Shown here piece after piece: positions 51,213 through 60,337 of a stretch of DNA of 64,000 nt (position 1 is the first letter of the stretch; each line of letters opens with the position of its first letter). Source of the stretch: Bacteroidales bacterium (GTDB lineage: Bacteria; Bacteroidota; Bacteroidia; Bacteroidales; UBA932); assembly GCA_023667095.1 (NCBI GenBank), contig JAMPAT010000015.1:1-64000 (forward strand), read 5' to 3'. The translations under genes and the position numbers were made by a program. Under the pieces are notes generated by a model, which was given only the letters and a program-made list of their open reading frames with translations, was not told where the DNA came from and did not search any database.

Positions 51213-52037
51213 ATGGCAGTAAGAAAATTCAAACCGGTAACTCCCGGACAGAGAAACAAGGTAATCAGTGCTTTTGACGACATTACCTGCAAGACCCCTT
51301 ACAAACCGCTTCTTGAGCCTATCAAGAGGACTGGTGGACGTAACAACCAGGGTAAGATGACAATGCGCTATATCGGTGGCGGTCACAAGAAAATGTACCG
51401 TGTCATCGATTTCCTCCGTACAAAGGATGACTGCAAGGCGACAGTACTCACTATAGAGTACGATCCAAACCGCAGTGCACGTATCGCACTTGTACAGTAT
51501 GAGGATGGCGTAAAGAAATATATTATCGCTCCTAACGGACTTAAGGTTGGACAGGTTATCGCATCAGGTGCAGGTGTTGCCCCTGAGGTCGGTAATGCTC
51601 TCCCTCTTTCTGAAATTCCGCTTGGAACACTTGTTCACAATATTGAGCTCCGTCCTGGACAGGGTGCTGCAATGGCACGTTCTGCCGGAACTTACGCTCA
51701 GCTCGCTGCACGTGAGGGCAACCATGCTATCCTTCGCCTCCCTTCAGGTGAGACAAGAATGGTTCTCGTTACCTGCCGCGCAACAGTTGGAACAGTTTCC
51801 AATCCAGACCACAACTTGGAGTCACATGGAAAGGCTGGCCGTCGCAGATGGCTCGGTCGCAGGCCTCGTAACCGTGGTGTTGTAATGAACCCGGTAGATC
51901 ACCCTATGGGTGGTGGTGAAGGCCGCGCATCAGGAGGACATCCACGTTCTCGCAAGGGCTTGCCAGCTAAGGGTATGAAGACTCGTAATCCAAAGGCGAC
52001 TTCAAACAAGTTCATTATTGAAAGAAGGAAAAAATAA
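51213..52037 (+). CDS. rplB: Ribosomal protein L2
   Basis: 274 residues. Carries [18 protein letters not shown] at the N-end and the conserved C-terminal region [21 protein letters not shown] with the functionally essential His. Supports peptidyl-transferase centre assembly. Fourteen bases after rplW. Confidence 0.97.
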   Translation: MAVRKFKPVTPGQRNKVISAFDDITCKTPYKPLLEPIKRTGGRNNQGKMTMRYIGGGHKKMYRVIDFLRTKDDCKATVLTIEYDPNRSARIALVQYEDGVKKYIIAPNGLKVGQVIASGAGVAPEVGNALPLSEIPLGTLVHNIELRPGQGAAMARSAGTYAQLAAREGNHAILRLPSGETRMVLVTCRATVGTVSNPDHNLESHGKAGRRRWLGRRPRNRGVVMNPVDHPMGGGEGRASGGHPRSRKGLPAKGMKTRNPKATSNKFIIERRKK

Positions 52038-52056
52038 CGGAATAAATTAAGAGATT

Positions 52057-52326
52057 ATGAGTCGTTCATTAAGAAAAGGTCCTTATATTCAGGAAGCCCT
52101 TGAAAAAAGAATTCTTGCTATGAATGAGGGTAGCATGAAGAAAGAGGTTGTCAAGACTTGGTCACGCGCAAGCATGATTTCTCCAGACATGGTTGGACAT
52201 ACAATCGCAGTTCATAATGGAAATAAATTTATTCCTGTTTATGTTACTGAGAACATGGTAGGCCACAAGCTTGGTGAGTTTGCGCCAACAAGAACTTTCA
52301 AAGGCCATTCGGGCAATCGTAAATAA
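52057..52326 (+). CDS. rpsS: Ribosomal protein S19
   Basis: 89 residues. [11 protein letters not shown] at the start, [20 protein letters not shown] and [16 protein letters not shown] are the family signature. Part of the 30S head. Confidence 0.96.
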   Translation: MSRSLRKGPYIQEALEKRILAMNEGSMKKEVVKTWSRASMISPDMVGHTIAVHNGNKFIPVYVTENMVGHKLGEFAPTRTFKGHSGNRK

Positions 52327-52347
52327 TTTTAAAATGAAATTGTAATT

Positions 52348-52767
52348 ATGGGAGCTCGTAAAAGATTAATGGCCGAGAGGCATAAAGAGATAAAGAAGCA
52401 GACAGCTATTGCTAAGCTGAATGATGTACCTACCTCTCCCCGCAAGATGCGCCTTGTAGCTGACATCGTAAGGGGTGTAGAGGTCAACCGTGCACTTGAT
52501 ATCCTGAGATTCTCAAAGAAGGCGGCTTCAATCCGTCTTGAGAAACTTCTCCGTAGCGCAATCGCAAACTGGGAGGCAAAGAATCCGGATAGCAGCAAGG
52601 AGCTGGACAACGGTAATGTATATGTAAAGACCATCATGGTTGATGAGGGACGTACACTCAAGAGAATCCGTCCTTGTCCTCAGGGCAGGGCCGGCAGGAT
52701 CCGCAAGCGTTCCAACCACGTTACTGTTATCCTTGATGTAAAGAAACCAACAACAGTGGAGGAATAA
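52348..52767 (+). CDS. rplV: Ribosomal protein L22
   Basis: 139 residues. [22 protein letters not shown] and the C-terminal hairpin with [20 protein letters not shown] are diagnostic. The 20-residue lysine-rich N-terminal extension is typical for this phylum. Lines the exit tunnel. Confidence 0.95.
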   Translation: MGARKRLMAERHKEIKKQTAIAKLNDVPTSPRKMRLVADIVRGVEVNRALDILRFSKKAASIRLEKLLRSAIANWEAKNPDSSKELDNGNVYVKTIMVDEGRTLKRIRPCPQGRAGRIRKRSNHVTVILDVKKPTTVEE

Positions 52768-52770
52768 ATT

Positions 52771-53523
52771 ATGGGACAGAAAACTAACCCTATCAGCAAC
52801 AGAATCGGTATCACCCGTGGTTGGGACTCTAACTGGTGTGGTGGTAACTATGCAGAGAAGATAGCTGAGGATTATGAGATCCGCAAGTATCTCGTAAACC
52901 GTCTTGCTAAGGCCAGCCTTTCAAAGATTGTGATTGAGAGGACACTTAAGCTTATCACAGTGACTATTCACGCAGCACGTCCAGGTGTTATCATCGGAAA
53001 AGGTGGAGCTGAGGTTGACAAACTGAAGGAAGAGCTTAAGAAAGTTACCAAGAAGGATGTTCAGATCAACATCTTCGAGGTCAAGAAGCCAGAGGTTGAT
53101 GCACATATCGTGGCAGACAGCATTGCACGTCAGATTGAGGGCCGTGTTTCATACAGAAGGGCAATCAAGATGGCAGTCGCTACTACCATGAGGGTAGGTG
53201 CAGAAGGTATCAAGGTTCAGATCAGCGGCCGTCTCGGCGGTGCTGAAATGGCAAGAAGCGAGATGTTCAAGGAAGGACGTACACCTCTCCATACATTCCG
53301 TGCAGATATCGACTATGCGCTTGCAGAAGCTCACACAAAGGTCGGTGTACTCGGTATCAAGGTATGGATCTGCAACGGTGAGGTTTACGGAAAGAAAGAC
53401 CTTTCACCAAACGCAGGCATCGCTGCAGCAAACGCTTCACAGGGCGGTAACAACCGTGGTGGACGTGGTGGAGACCGCCGCCGTGGTGGACGTGACCGTC
53501 GTGACCGTAAGGAGAACAAGTAA
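52771..53523 (+). CDS. rpsC: Ribosomal protein S3
   Basis: 250 residues. [19 protein letters not shown] start, KH domain with [16 protein letters not shown], and the C-terminal domain with [14 protein letters not shown]. The tail is Gly/Arg-rich ([18 protein letters not shown]), common in Bacteroidota. Last gene here: rplP and rpmC, which normally follow, are absent and a strong terminator comes 20 bases after the stop. Confidence 0.97.
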   Translation: MGQKTNPISNRIGITRGWDSNWCGGNYAEKIAEDYEIRKYLVNRLAKASLSKIVIERTLKLITVTIHAARPGVIIGKGGAEVDKLKEELKKVTKKDVQINIFEVKKPEVDAHIVADSIARQIEGRVSYRRAIKMAVATTMRVGAEGIKVQISGRLGGAEMARSEMFKEGRTPLHTFRADIDYALAEAHTKVGVLGIKVWICNGEVYGKKDLSPNAGIAAANASQGGNNRGGRGGDRRRGGRDRRDRKENK

Positions 53524-53543
53524 TTTGTTTCGATATTTTTCAG

Positions 53544-53576
53544 ACAGGCCAGCTGATTCAGCTGGCCTGTTTTTTT
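53544..53576 (+). terminator. Rho-independent terminator after rpsC
   Basis: ACAGGCCAGCTGA (53544-53556) pairs perfectly with TCAGCTGGCCTGT (53558-53570), followed by at least six further T. It ends the ribosomal operon at this point. Confidence 0.92.
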
Positions 53577-53605
53577 GTCCTGGAGGAATGGCACGGCGTC
53601 ATATC

Positions 53606-53670
53606 TTGCGATTTTGTAAAATACGTTTTGCAATTTTGTAAAATAGACATCCCTTCTTGCAATTTGAATT
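53606..53670. repeat. Direct repeats ahead of the ATPase relic
   Basis: TTGCGATTTTGTAAAATA (53606) and TTGCAATTTTGTAAAATA (53628) are 22 bp apart; a partial third (TTGCAATTTGAATTG) starts at 53657. Like the two intact DUF4143 ATPase genes, the relic keeps its own private repeat, here at a shorter period. Confidence 0.65.
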
Positions 53671-54084
53671 GTGAAGCAGAAGAATTCTGTTCCCAAGCTG
53701 CAGGTCTACAACAATGCATTCCGCAACCGGTTCTGCCAGCATACGTTCGATGAGGCCAGGATGAACAGGACTGAGTGGGGCCGTCAGGTTGAATCTGCAG
53801 TCGGTGCATATCTGGCAGGAAAATCTGTTACTGATGATTTTTCGCTCCTGTATTGGAGAAATGAAAGGAAGAAGGAATGCGACTATGTGCTTAAACGGGG
53901 TGAGAGGCTTGTTGCAATAGAGGTTAAAAGTGGGACGGCTGACAATGTGGATGGGTATCTTGAGTTCAAGAATAGATATGCAGACAATATTGTGCAGGCA
54001 TTTGTCATCGGTCCGGAAGGGCTTCCCCTTGAAGATTTCTTCTCCCTCAACGTAGATTCCCTGTTCTGCCGTACATACCTTTAG
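53671..54084 (+). pseudogene. C-terminal relic of a DUF4143-type ATPase
   Basis: About 137 codons. QVYNNAFRNRFCQHTF, RTEWGRQVESAVGAYLAG and ECDYVLKRGERLVAIEVKSG are the C-terminal DUF4143 half (D...ExK). The ATPase half with both Walker motifs is missing. The relic is directly joined to the upstream repeats, so an internal deletion removed everything between. The ATG at 53671 is probably not a real start. Confidence 0.8.
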
Positions 54085-54263
54085 TGATGCGTTATTCTAT
54101 GTCATTGAGCTAAGTTGGAGACCATCGGCATGCAGATTCTGGAGGTTGACCTGATTGTGAAGGAAGAGGGTGAGTTCGAAAACACATCAGGAGAAATAGA
54201 TCTGATCAATTATAGGAATCTGGCATTATAGCCACTGTATCATGCCCCTTGATTTATCCCGAA

Positions 54264-54306
54264 ATTTTATGCAAATCTGGAGTTCAATTCCGGATTTGCA
54301 TAAAAT
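54264..54306. repeat. Long palindrome in a gene-free stretch
   Basis: ATTTTATGCAAATC (54264-54277) is the exact inverse of GATTTGCATAAAAT (54293-54306), and the inner bases GGA/TCC extend the pairing, giving a 17-bp near-perfect stem with a short loop. No T run follows. The stretch 54085-54498 otherwise shows only short unconvincing frames, such as 33 codons at 54130. Confidence 0.6.
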
Positions 54307-54498
54307 TGGGCATGCCCGTAGCCTTGGAGACGGCTCCGGAGGCTATTAAGGAATCAGCCTTATGTGGCGTGGACGGTCAGTTACCGGAGGCTTGAGTCCA
54401 TCGGAGCGCATTTTCAGGGTTGTTGCCGGATGGGGCTGGGACCATCCGGCCGAGTGTCCTTGCTGCAAGTAAATCTGTGAGAGAATTCTCGTTTTTAA

Positions 54499-56061
54499 CT
54501 ATCCCGCTCTCGCTTGGCATATATCCGGTGAACATTGCCTGCACAGCTCATTGCTCCGGAGCCATTCCGCAGCCTCGGCCTTAGACCTTATCGAAAATGT
54601 GTTGCTGACCTTGACTCTCATGTCAACTGTTCTTTGGGCTGCAGCCATTGCCTCTGCATATTTCCCTTCAGACAGGTACAGCTTCCAGAGCATATACTGC
54701 GGCCTTATCCTGGTAGGTATCATGTGTGAGGCTTCTTCCAGGTATCTTTCTGCGGCCTGCATGTCGTTTCTGCTGATATGGTATTCAGCCATGAGACACC
54801 AGGTCTCGCATCCTGGAATCAGCATGCCAGTTCCGATTTTGTCAAGTACTTCCGGCTGCATCTTGCATAGGCCTGCCGTAAGGGCATTTATCCTGCAGTC
54901 CGTGTATGTGCTTCTTATATATCCTGCAACCTTTTCTGCCGTCTCGTGGTCATATCTGTATGTCAAGGACTTTAAGCCGTCTACAGATTTCATTTCGTAC
55001 CATGACATATATGCCAGGGCCGCTATAGACATTGCTATTGCTGCGATGGATGTGACATTTCTTGTGCTTCTGCCAATGTTTACGCCTTTACCGATGCTGC
55101 CTGCAAGCAACGGGAAAAGCATTGCCAATGAAAATTTGCTCAAGGGATATGAGAAACAGGAGAATATGAGAAATGCAGCCAATGGTGCCAGTTGTCTCTT
55201 CTCTTCAACGTTGCGGAATAGCATGACTAACATGACAATGGCCAGTGCCAGTCCAATAATCCCGGTCTCTGCCGTCAGGTGCAGGAACTCGTTGTATGGA
55301 TATATTGCATTGTCTGCCACTCCTGCAAAAATGGACTCCGGATTCCGGGCGAAATATTCAGCCTGGTATTCCATATAGTTCATCTTGAACATCCCGGCAC
55401 CGCAGCCGAAGAGCGGCTTGTCTGCAATCATTCCGGATGTCACATTCCATATCAGGAGCCTTGCTATGACAGATTCACTCCTGTACATGACGAGGGCTGC
55501 AGACAGTGCACTGCATAGCGCGACATAGACAGGAATATGTCTCCGGTGTCTACTTAGATACGCAGAAACACTATTGATATGGGTGATGCCAATGCCTGTT
55601 ATGGCGGCAAGGAGTCCTGCCCTCGAACCGGAAATGAACAGTGTATAGGCGAGGAATACGCAGGAAGCAGATAATGTATGCCTGATTATCCTTGGCCTAT
55701 TTCTGCAGACTGGCATCAGCAGCACGCAGCAGGAGAATGCAATCGCCTGAAATCCACCGAGCTGTCCTGGATTGCCCATGAATCCTGTAACTTCAAAGAG
55801 CGGATGTCTGCTTTCTGTAAGTCCAATCTGCTGCCCGATGGCAGCCATTCCCTGTGCGATTCCGGCAGCTGTAATTATGGCAAATACAGTCTTCTTGTGC
55901 CTGTTTAGACTTGCCAGGATGTAGAGCAGGATACATATTGACCATTTGGTGAACATGATGTTCCCGGGAGTCATCCCTGATACAGTCAGGCCGGATATGA
56001 ATATATAGATGCAGAATATCAAGACAGCAATGTCTGTTTTGGTGATATATCCTGTCTTCAT
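54499..56061 (-). CDS. O-antigen-ligase-like membrane protein with C-terminal repeats, paralogue
   Basis: 520 residues from 56061 (KTGYITKTDIAVLIF); a further upstream start at 56184 would add a Ser/Thr-rich, non-membrane extension overlapping the next gene. About ten hydrophobic segments, with FEVTGFMGNPGQLGGFQAIA matching the FRNPGPYGGF loop of the protein at 38295. The C-terminal 130 residues are TPR-like (HISRNDMQAAERYLEEASHM; LYLSEGKYAEAMAAAQRTV). Same family and same tail as the array member, but facing the opposite way and without a signal peptidase. Acceptor unknown. Confidence 0.72.
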   Translation of the reverse strand: MKTGYITKTDIAVLIFCIYIFISGLTVSGMTPGNIMFTKWSICILLYILASLNRHKKTVFAIITAAGIAQGMAAIGQQIGLTESRHPLFEVTGFMGNPGQLGGFQAIAFSCCVLLMPVCRNRPRIIRHTLSASCVFLAYTLFISGSRAGLLAAITGIGITHINSVSAYLSRHRRHIPVYVALCSALSAALVMYRSESVIARLLIWNVTSGMIADKPLFGCGAGMFKMNYMEYQAEYFARNPESIFAGVADNAIYPYNEFLHLTAETGIIGLALAIVMLVMLFRNVEEKRQLAPLAAFLIFSCFSYPLSKFSLAMLFPLLAGSIGKGVNIGRSTRNVTSIAAIAMSIAALAYMSWYEMKSVDGLKSLTYRYDHETAEKVAGYIRSTYTDCRINALTAGLCKMQPEVLDKIGTGMLIPGCETWCLMAEYHISRNDMQAAERYLEEASHMIPTRIRPQYMLWKLYLSEGKYAEAMAAAQRTVDMRVKVSNTFSIRSKAEAAEWLRSNELCRQCSPDICQARAG

Positions 56062-56149
56062 ATGAATACTTCCATTACTGTAATTCTTCGTGTTTTTGGG
56101 AATATCAAAATTAGCAGCCGGTGTAGAGCACAATTGTTTCGTTTCCGTT

Positions 56150-56797
56150 TCAGATGTTGTATCCTGGTTTAGAGAGCACATCAATAGTGTATGTCTTTTC
56201 TTCGAACAATACGGTCATTACCTTTTTGAACTTGTTGTCTGAATCGAGACGGTAGACTGTGTCAACTCTTTGGGCCTCCAGTGTATCAATATATGCAATT
56301 GGCTTGAATACATTGTCTTTAGGTACCAAATGTGACGTTATTATTTCACCTGTTTCTGTTATTCTGAACGACATTGCCGGTATAATTCCCCTTGGGTCAA
56401 ACCCTATAACCTTCACATACATCTGGTCAATGATTTCATCTTCCGGTGTGACGGATACAAGGAGGTCATTGGACACATCCCCGATGCTTCCCGCATTGAT
56501 CAACATCAACATGCATTCGGCATTCTTAATGTAGAATTTACGTCTGCCACATGGACCTTCATCTTCAGGTATAAACCAGTCCGTAAGTCCAAAGTCTGTG
56601 AACAGCTTGCTATATAGTATGTTGTCATAGTTCCAGATGCCTCTGCATTCAGGGCACATTTTCTCTGTCTTAAAACAATTGTATGGAAGTGGTGTGACAT
56701 TTAGGTCTTGTATTGCCTCCTTTATGTCTGGATTCGGCTTTGCACTCAGACATATGAAATTCATGCAGCATAGTGTTATTGCTATAAAGTGTTTCAT
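56150..56797 (-). CDS. Exported protein of unknown function
   Basis: 215 residues with a signal peptide (HFIAITLCCMNFICLSA). Contains CFKTEKMCPECRG (about residues 41-53), a CPEC pair, and GPCGRRKFY. Not recognised. It precedes the O-antigen-ligase-like gene on the same strand and may be its co-transcribed partner; the annotated ends overlap only if the longer start of that gene is used. A CxxC exported protein beside this membrane family echoes the thioredoxin-like gene in the array. Confidence 0.6.
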   Translation of the reverse strand: MKHFIAITLCCMNFICLSAKPNPDIKEAIQDLNVTPLPYNCFKTEKMCPECRGIWNYDNILYSKLFTDFGLTDWFIPEDEGPCGRRKFYIKNAECMLMLINAGSIGDVSNDLLVSVTPEDEIIDQMYVKVIGFDPRGIIPAMSFRITETGEIITSHLVPKDNVFKPIAYIDTLEAQRVDTVYRLDSDNKFKKVMTVLFEEKTYTIDVLSKPGYNI

Positions 56798-56820
56798 GAT
56801 GTGCAGTTGTATGGTTGAAA

Positions 56821-57291
56821 TTAAAGTCTAATCTGTTTGCCTTTGTGGAAATATGGGATGCATTCAACAGTCACTCCGTGCGATCGGAGTTCCTCTACAA
56901 ATGGTTTGACTGAATCCTGTGACATGCAGTCCATGCTGTAAAAGCGGAACCGCCTTTTCCCCTTGACATATACCCTCATGCACGGCCAGTGGAATCCTCC
57001 TGACTGGATCTTTATCTTTTCAATGTCGCTGTACCGATAGACTTTACGGTAGAACCTGAAGAAATAGTTCCTATGTATGACCATGTCTTCAGTCAGCTCT
57101 GGGAATCCGAGACTCAGAGAGGCATAGTAAAGTGATAATAAAAGAAAAAAGGCCATTCCGCATACCATTATTGTTGCTCCTTTGTCCTTGAGATATGGTA
57201 GTGATACTATAATTATCAACAGCTCAGAAAAGATAAAAGAACCTATCGTGAAATATACATTATGCTTTCGATTAAAATATTTTCTATCCAT
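56821..57291 (-). CDS. Two-TM membrane protein with PH-like domain
   Basis: 156 residues. Two hydrophobic segments (about 13-33 and 38-60) followed by a small beta domain with VIHRNYFFRFYRKVYRYSDIEKI, the pattern of bacterial PH-like domains. It lies five bases after the toxin-like gene on the same strand, so it could be an immunity protein for it; this is position-based inference only. Confidence 0.5.
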   Translation of the reverse strand: MDRKYFNRKHNVYFTIGSFIFSELLIIIVSLPYLKDKGATIMVCGMAFFLLLSLYYASLSLGFPELTEDMVIHRNYFFRFYRKVYRYSDIEKIKIQSGGFHWPCMRVYVKGKRRFRFYSMDCMSQDSVKPFVEELRSHGVTVECIPYFHKGKQIRL

Positions 57292-57296
57292 AAAGC

Positions 57297-58292
57297 TTAA
57301 GCTGTTAACAAATTATTTCCGATATAAATATATGCTTTTTCTCCATTCGGGGCAATAATCTCATATATTCCAGAAGGATAATTCTCTGAAACGAAAATAG
57401 AGATAAGGCCAAGAATACCACTGGTAATTCCTAAGGTTCCGGATAATATAGGAAATTCAATGGTTATTATAGCACATCCGCTTAATGCGGCAGAAATTAA
57501 TGACAACCAATCTCCGGTTGACAGTTCACCTTCTGTTCTTAAAATAATAATTGTTTGCGTTCCAGTTATTGCAATTCCTGCCCAGCCTAATGATTTTCCA
57601 AATGCTTCCAACGCTTTAGTATCTGAACCTATGCCAGACAAGAAATTAGATGCCGACAAAATAATGCCATTTGCATTCGCCCCAACTCCAAATCCTGTAA
57701 GCATACCGTCTGCTACTTTGTAAAAATCAACTTTCCCTTCTTTTAGATCATCCTGCATCTTTTTTACACCTTTTTTCCCGCGTTCAAGATCTTCATTATA
57801 GTTATTGTCGGGAACATAAAGATATCCTTCTCCCCATTCATTTTCCCATCCTGTTCCACCATCAGGTCCTGGTCCTGGATCCGGGTCCTGGTTTTCTCCT
57901 TGTCCCTCACCGTCATCAGGTGATGTGCAGAATCCACCCTCCAAAAAGAAAGTATCAGGTTCTCCATTGCCATCGGAATCCCAATAAATATCGCCGTCAC
58001 TGTCCATATAGTACCCATCACCAAGATTTGTGTATTCATGATTTCCATAATCCCATTCATCATTTCCATATATGTTCTCATTGAACCAATCATCCCACCA
58101 ATTATTGAAATCATCTTCCCAATCTTCTCCTGCTCTTGTCAAAGGGGAAGAGCAGGAACCGAGACGGATGTTGTTTAAGATAGTGGTGGCTTCTCCCTTT
58201 TGAAGTGCCCTCAGCCGGCTATACCTGCTCAACCCAGATCGGGCTGGTCCAGGGCTGTTGCTGGTCTTGCTGGTGGATGTAGTAGTCGGCAT
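57297..58292 (-). CDS. Toxin-like protein: acidic region, Pro/Gly linker, hydrophobic C-terminal domain
   Basis: Up to 331 residues. Residues 50-110 are Trp/Asp/Asn-rich (EDWEDDFNNWWDDWFNEN) with a calcium-loop-like YMDSDGDIYWDSDGNGEPD. A DPDPGPGPDGG linker precedes a helical part and a long Gly/Ala/Ile-rich hydrophobic C-terminal domain (about 215-320). The first 45 residues look unreal, since the frame there continues through a decayed region; the true start is unclear. The AT-rich bases differ from neighbours, suggesting transfer. It resembles the detached C-terminal end of a polymorphic toxin, but no known toxin domain is recognised. Confidence 0.4.
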   Translation of the reverse strand: MPTTTSTSKTSNSPGPARSGLSRYSRLRALQKGEATTILNNIRLGSCSSPLTRAGEDWEDDFNNWWDDWFNENIYGNDEWDYGNHEYTNLGDGYYMDSDGDIYWDSDGNGEPDTFFLEGGFCTSPDDGEGQGENQDPDPGPGPDGGTGWENEWGEGYLYVPDNNYNEDLERGKKGVKKMQDDLKEGKVDFYKVADGMLTGFGVGANANGIILSASNFLSGIGSDTKALEAFGKSLGWAGIAITGTQTIIILRTEGELSTGDWLSLISAALSGCAIITIEFPILSGTLGITSGILGLISIFVSENYPSGIYEIIAPNGEKAYIYIGNNLLTA

Positions 58293-58398
58293 CGTGCTCC
58301 GGAGTGGTGTTTTCCATGTAGTGTCCGAATGTCCAGCAGCTCTGTGTCATTGCGCGGTTGAAAAGTATGACTTTCTTTGTTTCCAGCTGAGCATGTAT
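58219..58398 (-). pseudogene. C-terminal fragment of an exported enzyme-like protein
   Basis: One minus-strand frame reads LETKKVILFNRAMTQSCWTF then PEHDADYYIHQQDQQQPW and stops after SPIWVEQV. This looks like the end of a secreted hydrolase (…AWSSPIWV endings are common in such proteins), but the family is not identified. No upstream part is present; the sulfatase gene begins its 3' end 33 bases away. Confidence 0.4.
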
Positions 58399-58430
58399 CT
58401 AAAAGGCTTCCGGAATCGTCTGCCCAAGTG

Positions 58431-60047
58431 TTACTTTGTCCTTTCGACAAATCTGCTGTCTCCATGGAAGAGGACAATCTCGTTCTCATCCGGGTCTGTG
58501 TCGCCGTATTCTGCCTGTGCTTCAGAGAGCCTCCTGAGAAGTAAATCCCTTGTCTGTGCATATTCAGGATTGTCAAAGACATTGTTCATCTCGCAAGGAT
58601 CCTTCGACATGTCGTAGAGTTCCCACTGGTCGATGTCGTTGTAGAAATGGATGAGCTTGAATCTGTCTGTACGGATTCCGTAGTGACGCTTTACTGAGTG
58701 TTCTGCAGGATATTCGTAATAATGGTAGTACACGGCATCCCTCCATTCCGGAGCCGGATTGCCCTCATTCTCCATTATCCCTTTCAGCGACTTTCCCTGG
58801 ATGTCCTGTGGAATCTCCACTCCTGCAAAATCAAGGAATGTTGGCGCGAAATCCACATTCATGCAGAGGGCTGAGCTTGCCGAGCCTGCCTTTATGGATT
58901 TGGGATACCTTACAATAAGCGGCATCCTCTGGCATTCCTCATACATGAAACGCTTGTCGAACCATCCGTGCTCGCCGAGGAAGAATCCCTGGTCCGATGT
59001 GTAGACTACGATAGTGTTGTCCAGCTCGCCGGTTTCCTCAAGATAGTCAAGTATGCGTCCGATGCTCTCGTCCACGGAAAGCACTGTTGCAAGGTAGTCA
59101 CGCATATACTGCTGGTATTTCCATCTTACAAGTTCTTTCCCTTGAAGCTTTCCGCTACGGTATTCTGCAATCCTGTCTGTATAGACGCTGTCCCATTTGT
59201 GCTGTACCTCCTCCGGCATCCTGAAATAGACCTGCGCAAGGCTGTTTTCTGGGTCTGCAAGCATCTCGTCGCGGGTCATCAGCTTAAGGTCCCAGTCCTC
59301 GGTGAATGTGTTGACAAGGTTCATATCCTGCTCCCTTGCTGCATCCCCACGTCCAGAATAGTCGTCAAAAAGGTTTTCCGGCTCAGGGAATACGGTCTCA
59401 TTGAAGATTCCGAGATTCTTCGGTGACGGCATCCAGTTGCGGTGCGGTGCCTTGTGGTGGAACATCAGACAGAAGGGCTTGTCCTTGCTGCGCTTCTGCA
59501 GATAATTGATGGCCTTGTCCGTAATTACTTCGCTGACATAGCCCTCTTCTACGATTTCCCTGCCCATTTCCAGGAATTCCGGTGAATAGTAGTTGCCCTG
59601 CTCGCCCTGGCCTGAGAGTATGCTCCACCAGTCGAAGCCCTGCGGTTTCGAAATAAGGTGCCATTTGCCGATGATTGCTGCCTCGTATCCAGCTTTCTGC
59701 AGGAGCTTGGGGAAAGTCTGCTGGTCGCCGTCGAATATGCAGGCATTGTCGGTAAATCCGTTCTCATGTCCGAATTTACCGGTCAGGATACATGCCCTGG
59801 ACGGGCCAGAAAGTGCATTTGTCGCATAACAGTTGTCAAAACGGATGCCTTCGCGGGCGATTCTGTCCATATTTGGGGTCTCTATCAGCCTGCCTCCGTA
59901 GCAGGACATTGCCTGGGTGGTGTGGTCATCTGTCATTATGAACAGGATGTTAGGCTGCCTGGGCTCCTCTTTACCGGCACTGCCGCAGGATGTAAGTCCT
60001 GCGGCTGCAAGCGGCAGATAAAATGCTGCTGTCAAATTTTGTCTCAT
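58431..60047 (-). CDS. Arylsulfatase-type sulfatase lipoprotein (serine type)
   Basis: 538 residues. Lipobox AAGLTSC at residue 21. NILFIMTDDHTTQAMSCYG binds calcium; the active-site box is LSGPSRACILTG (about 79-90), with Ser in the position that is converted to formylglycine, so maturation would need an anaerobic radical SAM maturase. GKWHLI and DQGFFLGEHGWFDKR are the other family motifs. It removes sulfate from host or dietary glycans at the cell surface or in the periplasm. Shares a neighbourhood with a GH20 hexosaminidase and a metallophosphatase on the other strand. Confidence 0.9.
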   Translation of the reverse strand: MRQNLTAAFYLPLAAAGLTSCGSAGKEEPRQPNILFIMTDDHTTQAMSCYGGRLIETPNMDRIAREGIRFDNCYATNALSGPSRACILTGKFGHENGFTDNACIFDGDQQTFPKLLQKAGYEAAIIGKWHLISKPQGFDWWSILSGQGEQGNYYSPEFLEMGREIVEEGYVSEVITDKAINYLQKRSKDKPFCLMFHHKAPHRNWMPSPKNLGIFNETVFPEPENLFDDYSGRGDAAREQDMNLVNTFTEDWDLKLMTRDEMLADPENSLAQVYFRMPEEVQHKWDSVYTDRIAEYRSGKLQGKELVRWKYQQYMRDYLATVLSVDESIGRILDYLEETGELDNTIVVYTSDQGFFLGEHGWFDKRFMYEECQRMPLIVRYPKSIKAGSASSALCMNVDFAPTFLDFAGVEIPQDIQGKSLKGIMENEGNPAPEWRDAVYYHYYEYPAEHSVKRHYGIRTDRFKLIHFYNDIDQWELYDMSKDPCEMNNVFDNPEYAQTRDLLLRRLSEAQAEYGDTDPDENEIVLFHGDSRFVERTK

Positions 60048-60337
60048 GTTCTAATAGATAGAGTGTGTATGATAGTGTAAGTTGTCAATTGAAATATTTG
60101 AAAATTGATTCCGCAGTCCTGTTTTGCAGCTGCCATGTCAATATATCCGGCAGACAGGGCAGCGAATAGCAATATTTTGCAGAATAGACGTGGAAACTTT
60201 TCATAAATCTCAAAAACAGGCAACTAAAATACATAAAATTCCCCGAAAACAGAATATTGTCCAGTGCAAATAGAATTTATGCTTTATAAAAGGGCATCCT
60301 GCAAAAGTGGAATAATTTGAGAGCCGTGTGAAATCCA

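Noticed and set aside
54130-54231. 33-codon frame after the ATPase relic
   Set aside because: No homology recognised, no promoter, and short enough to be chance.
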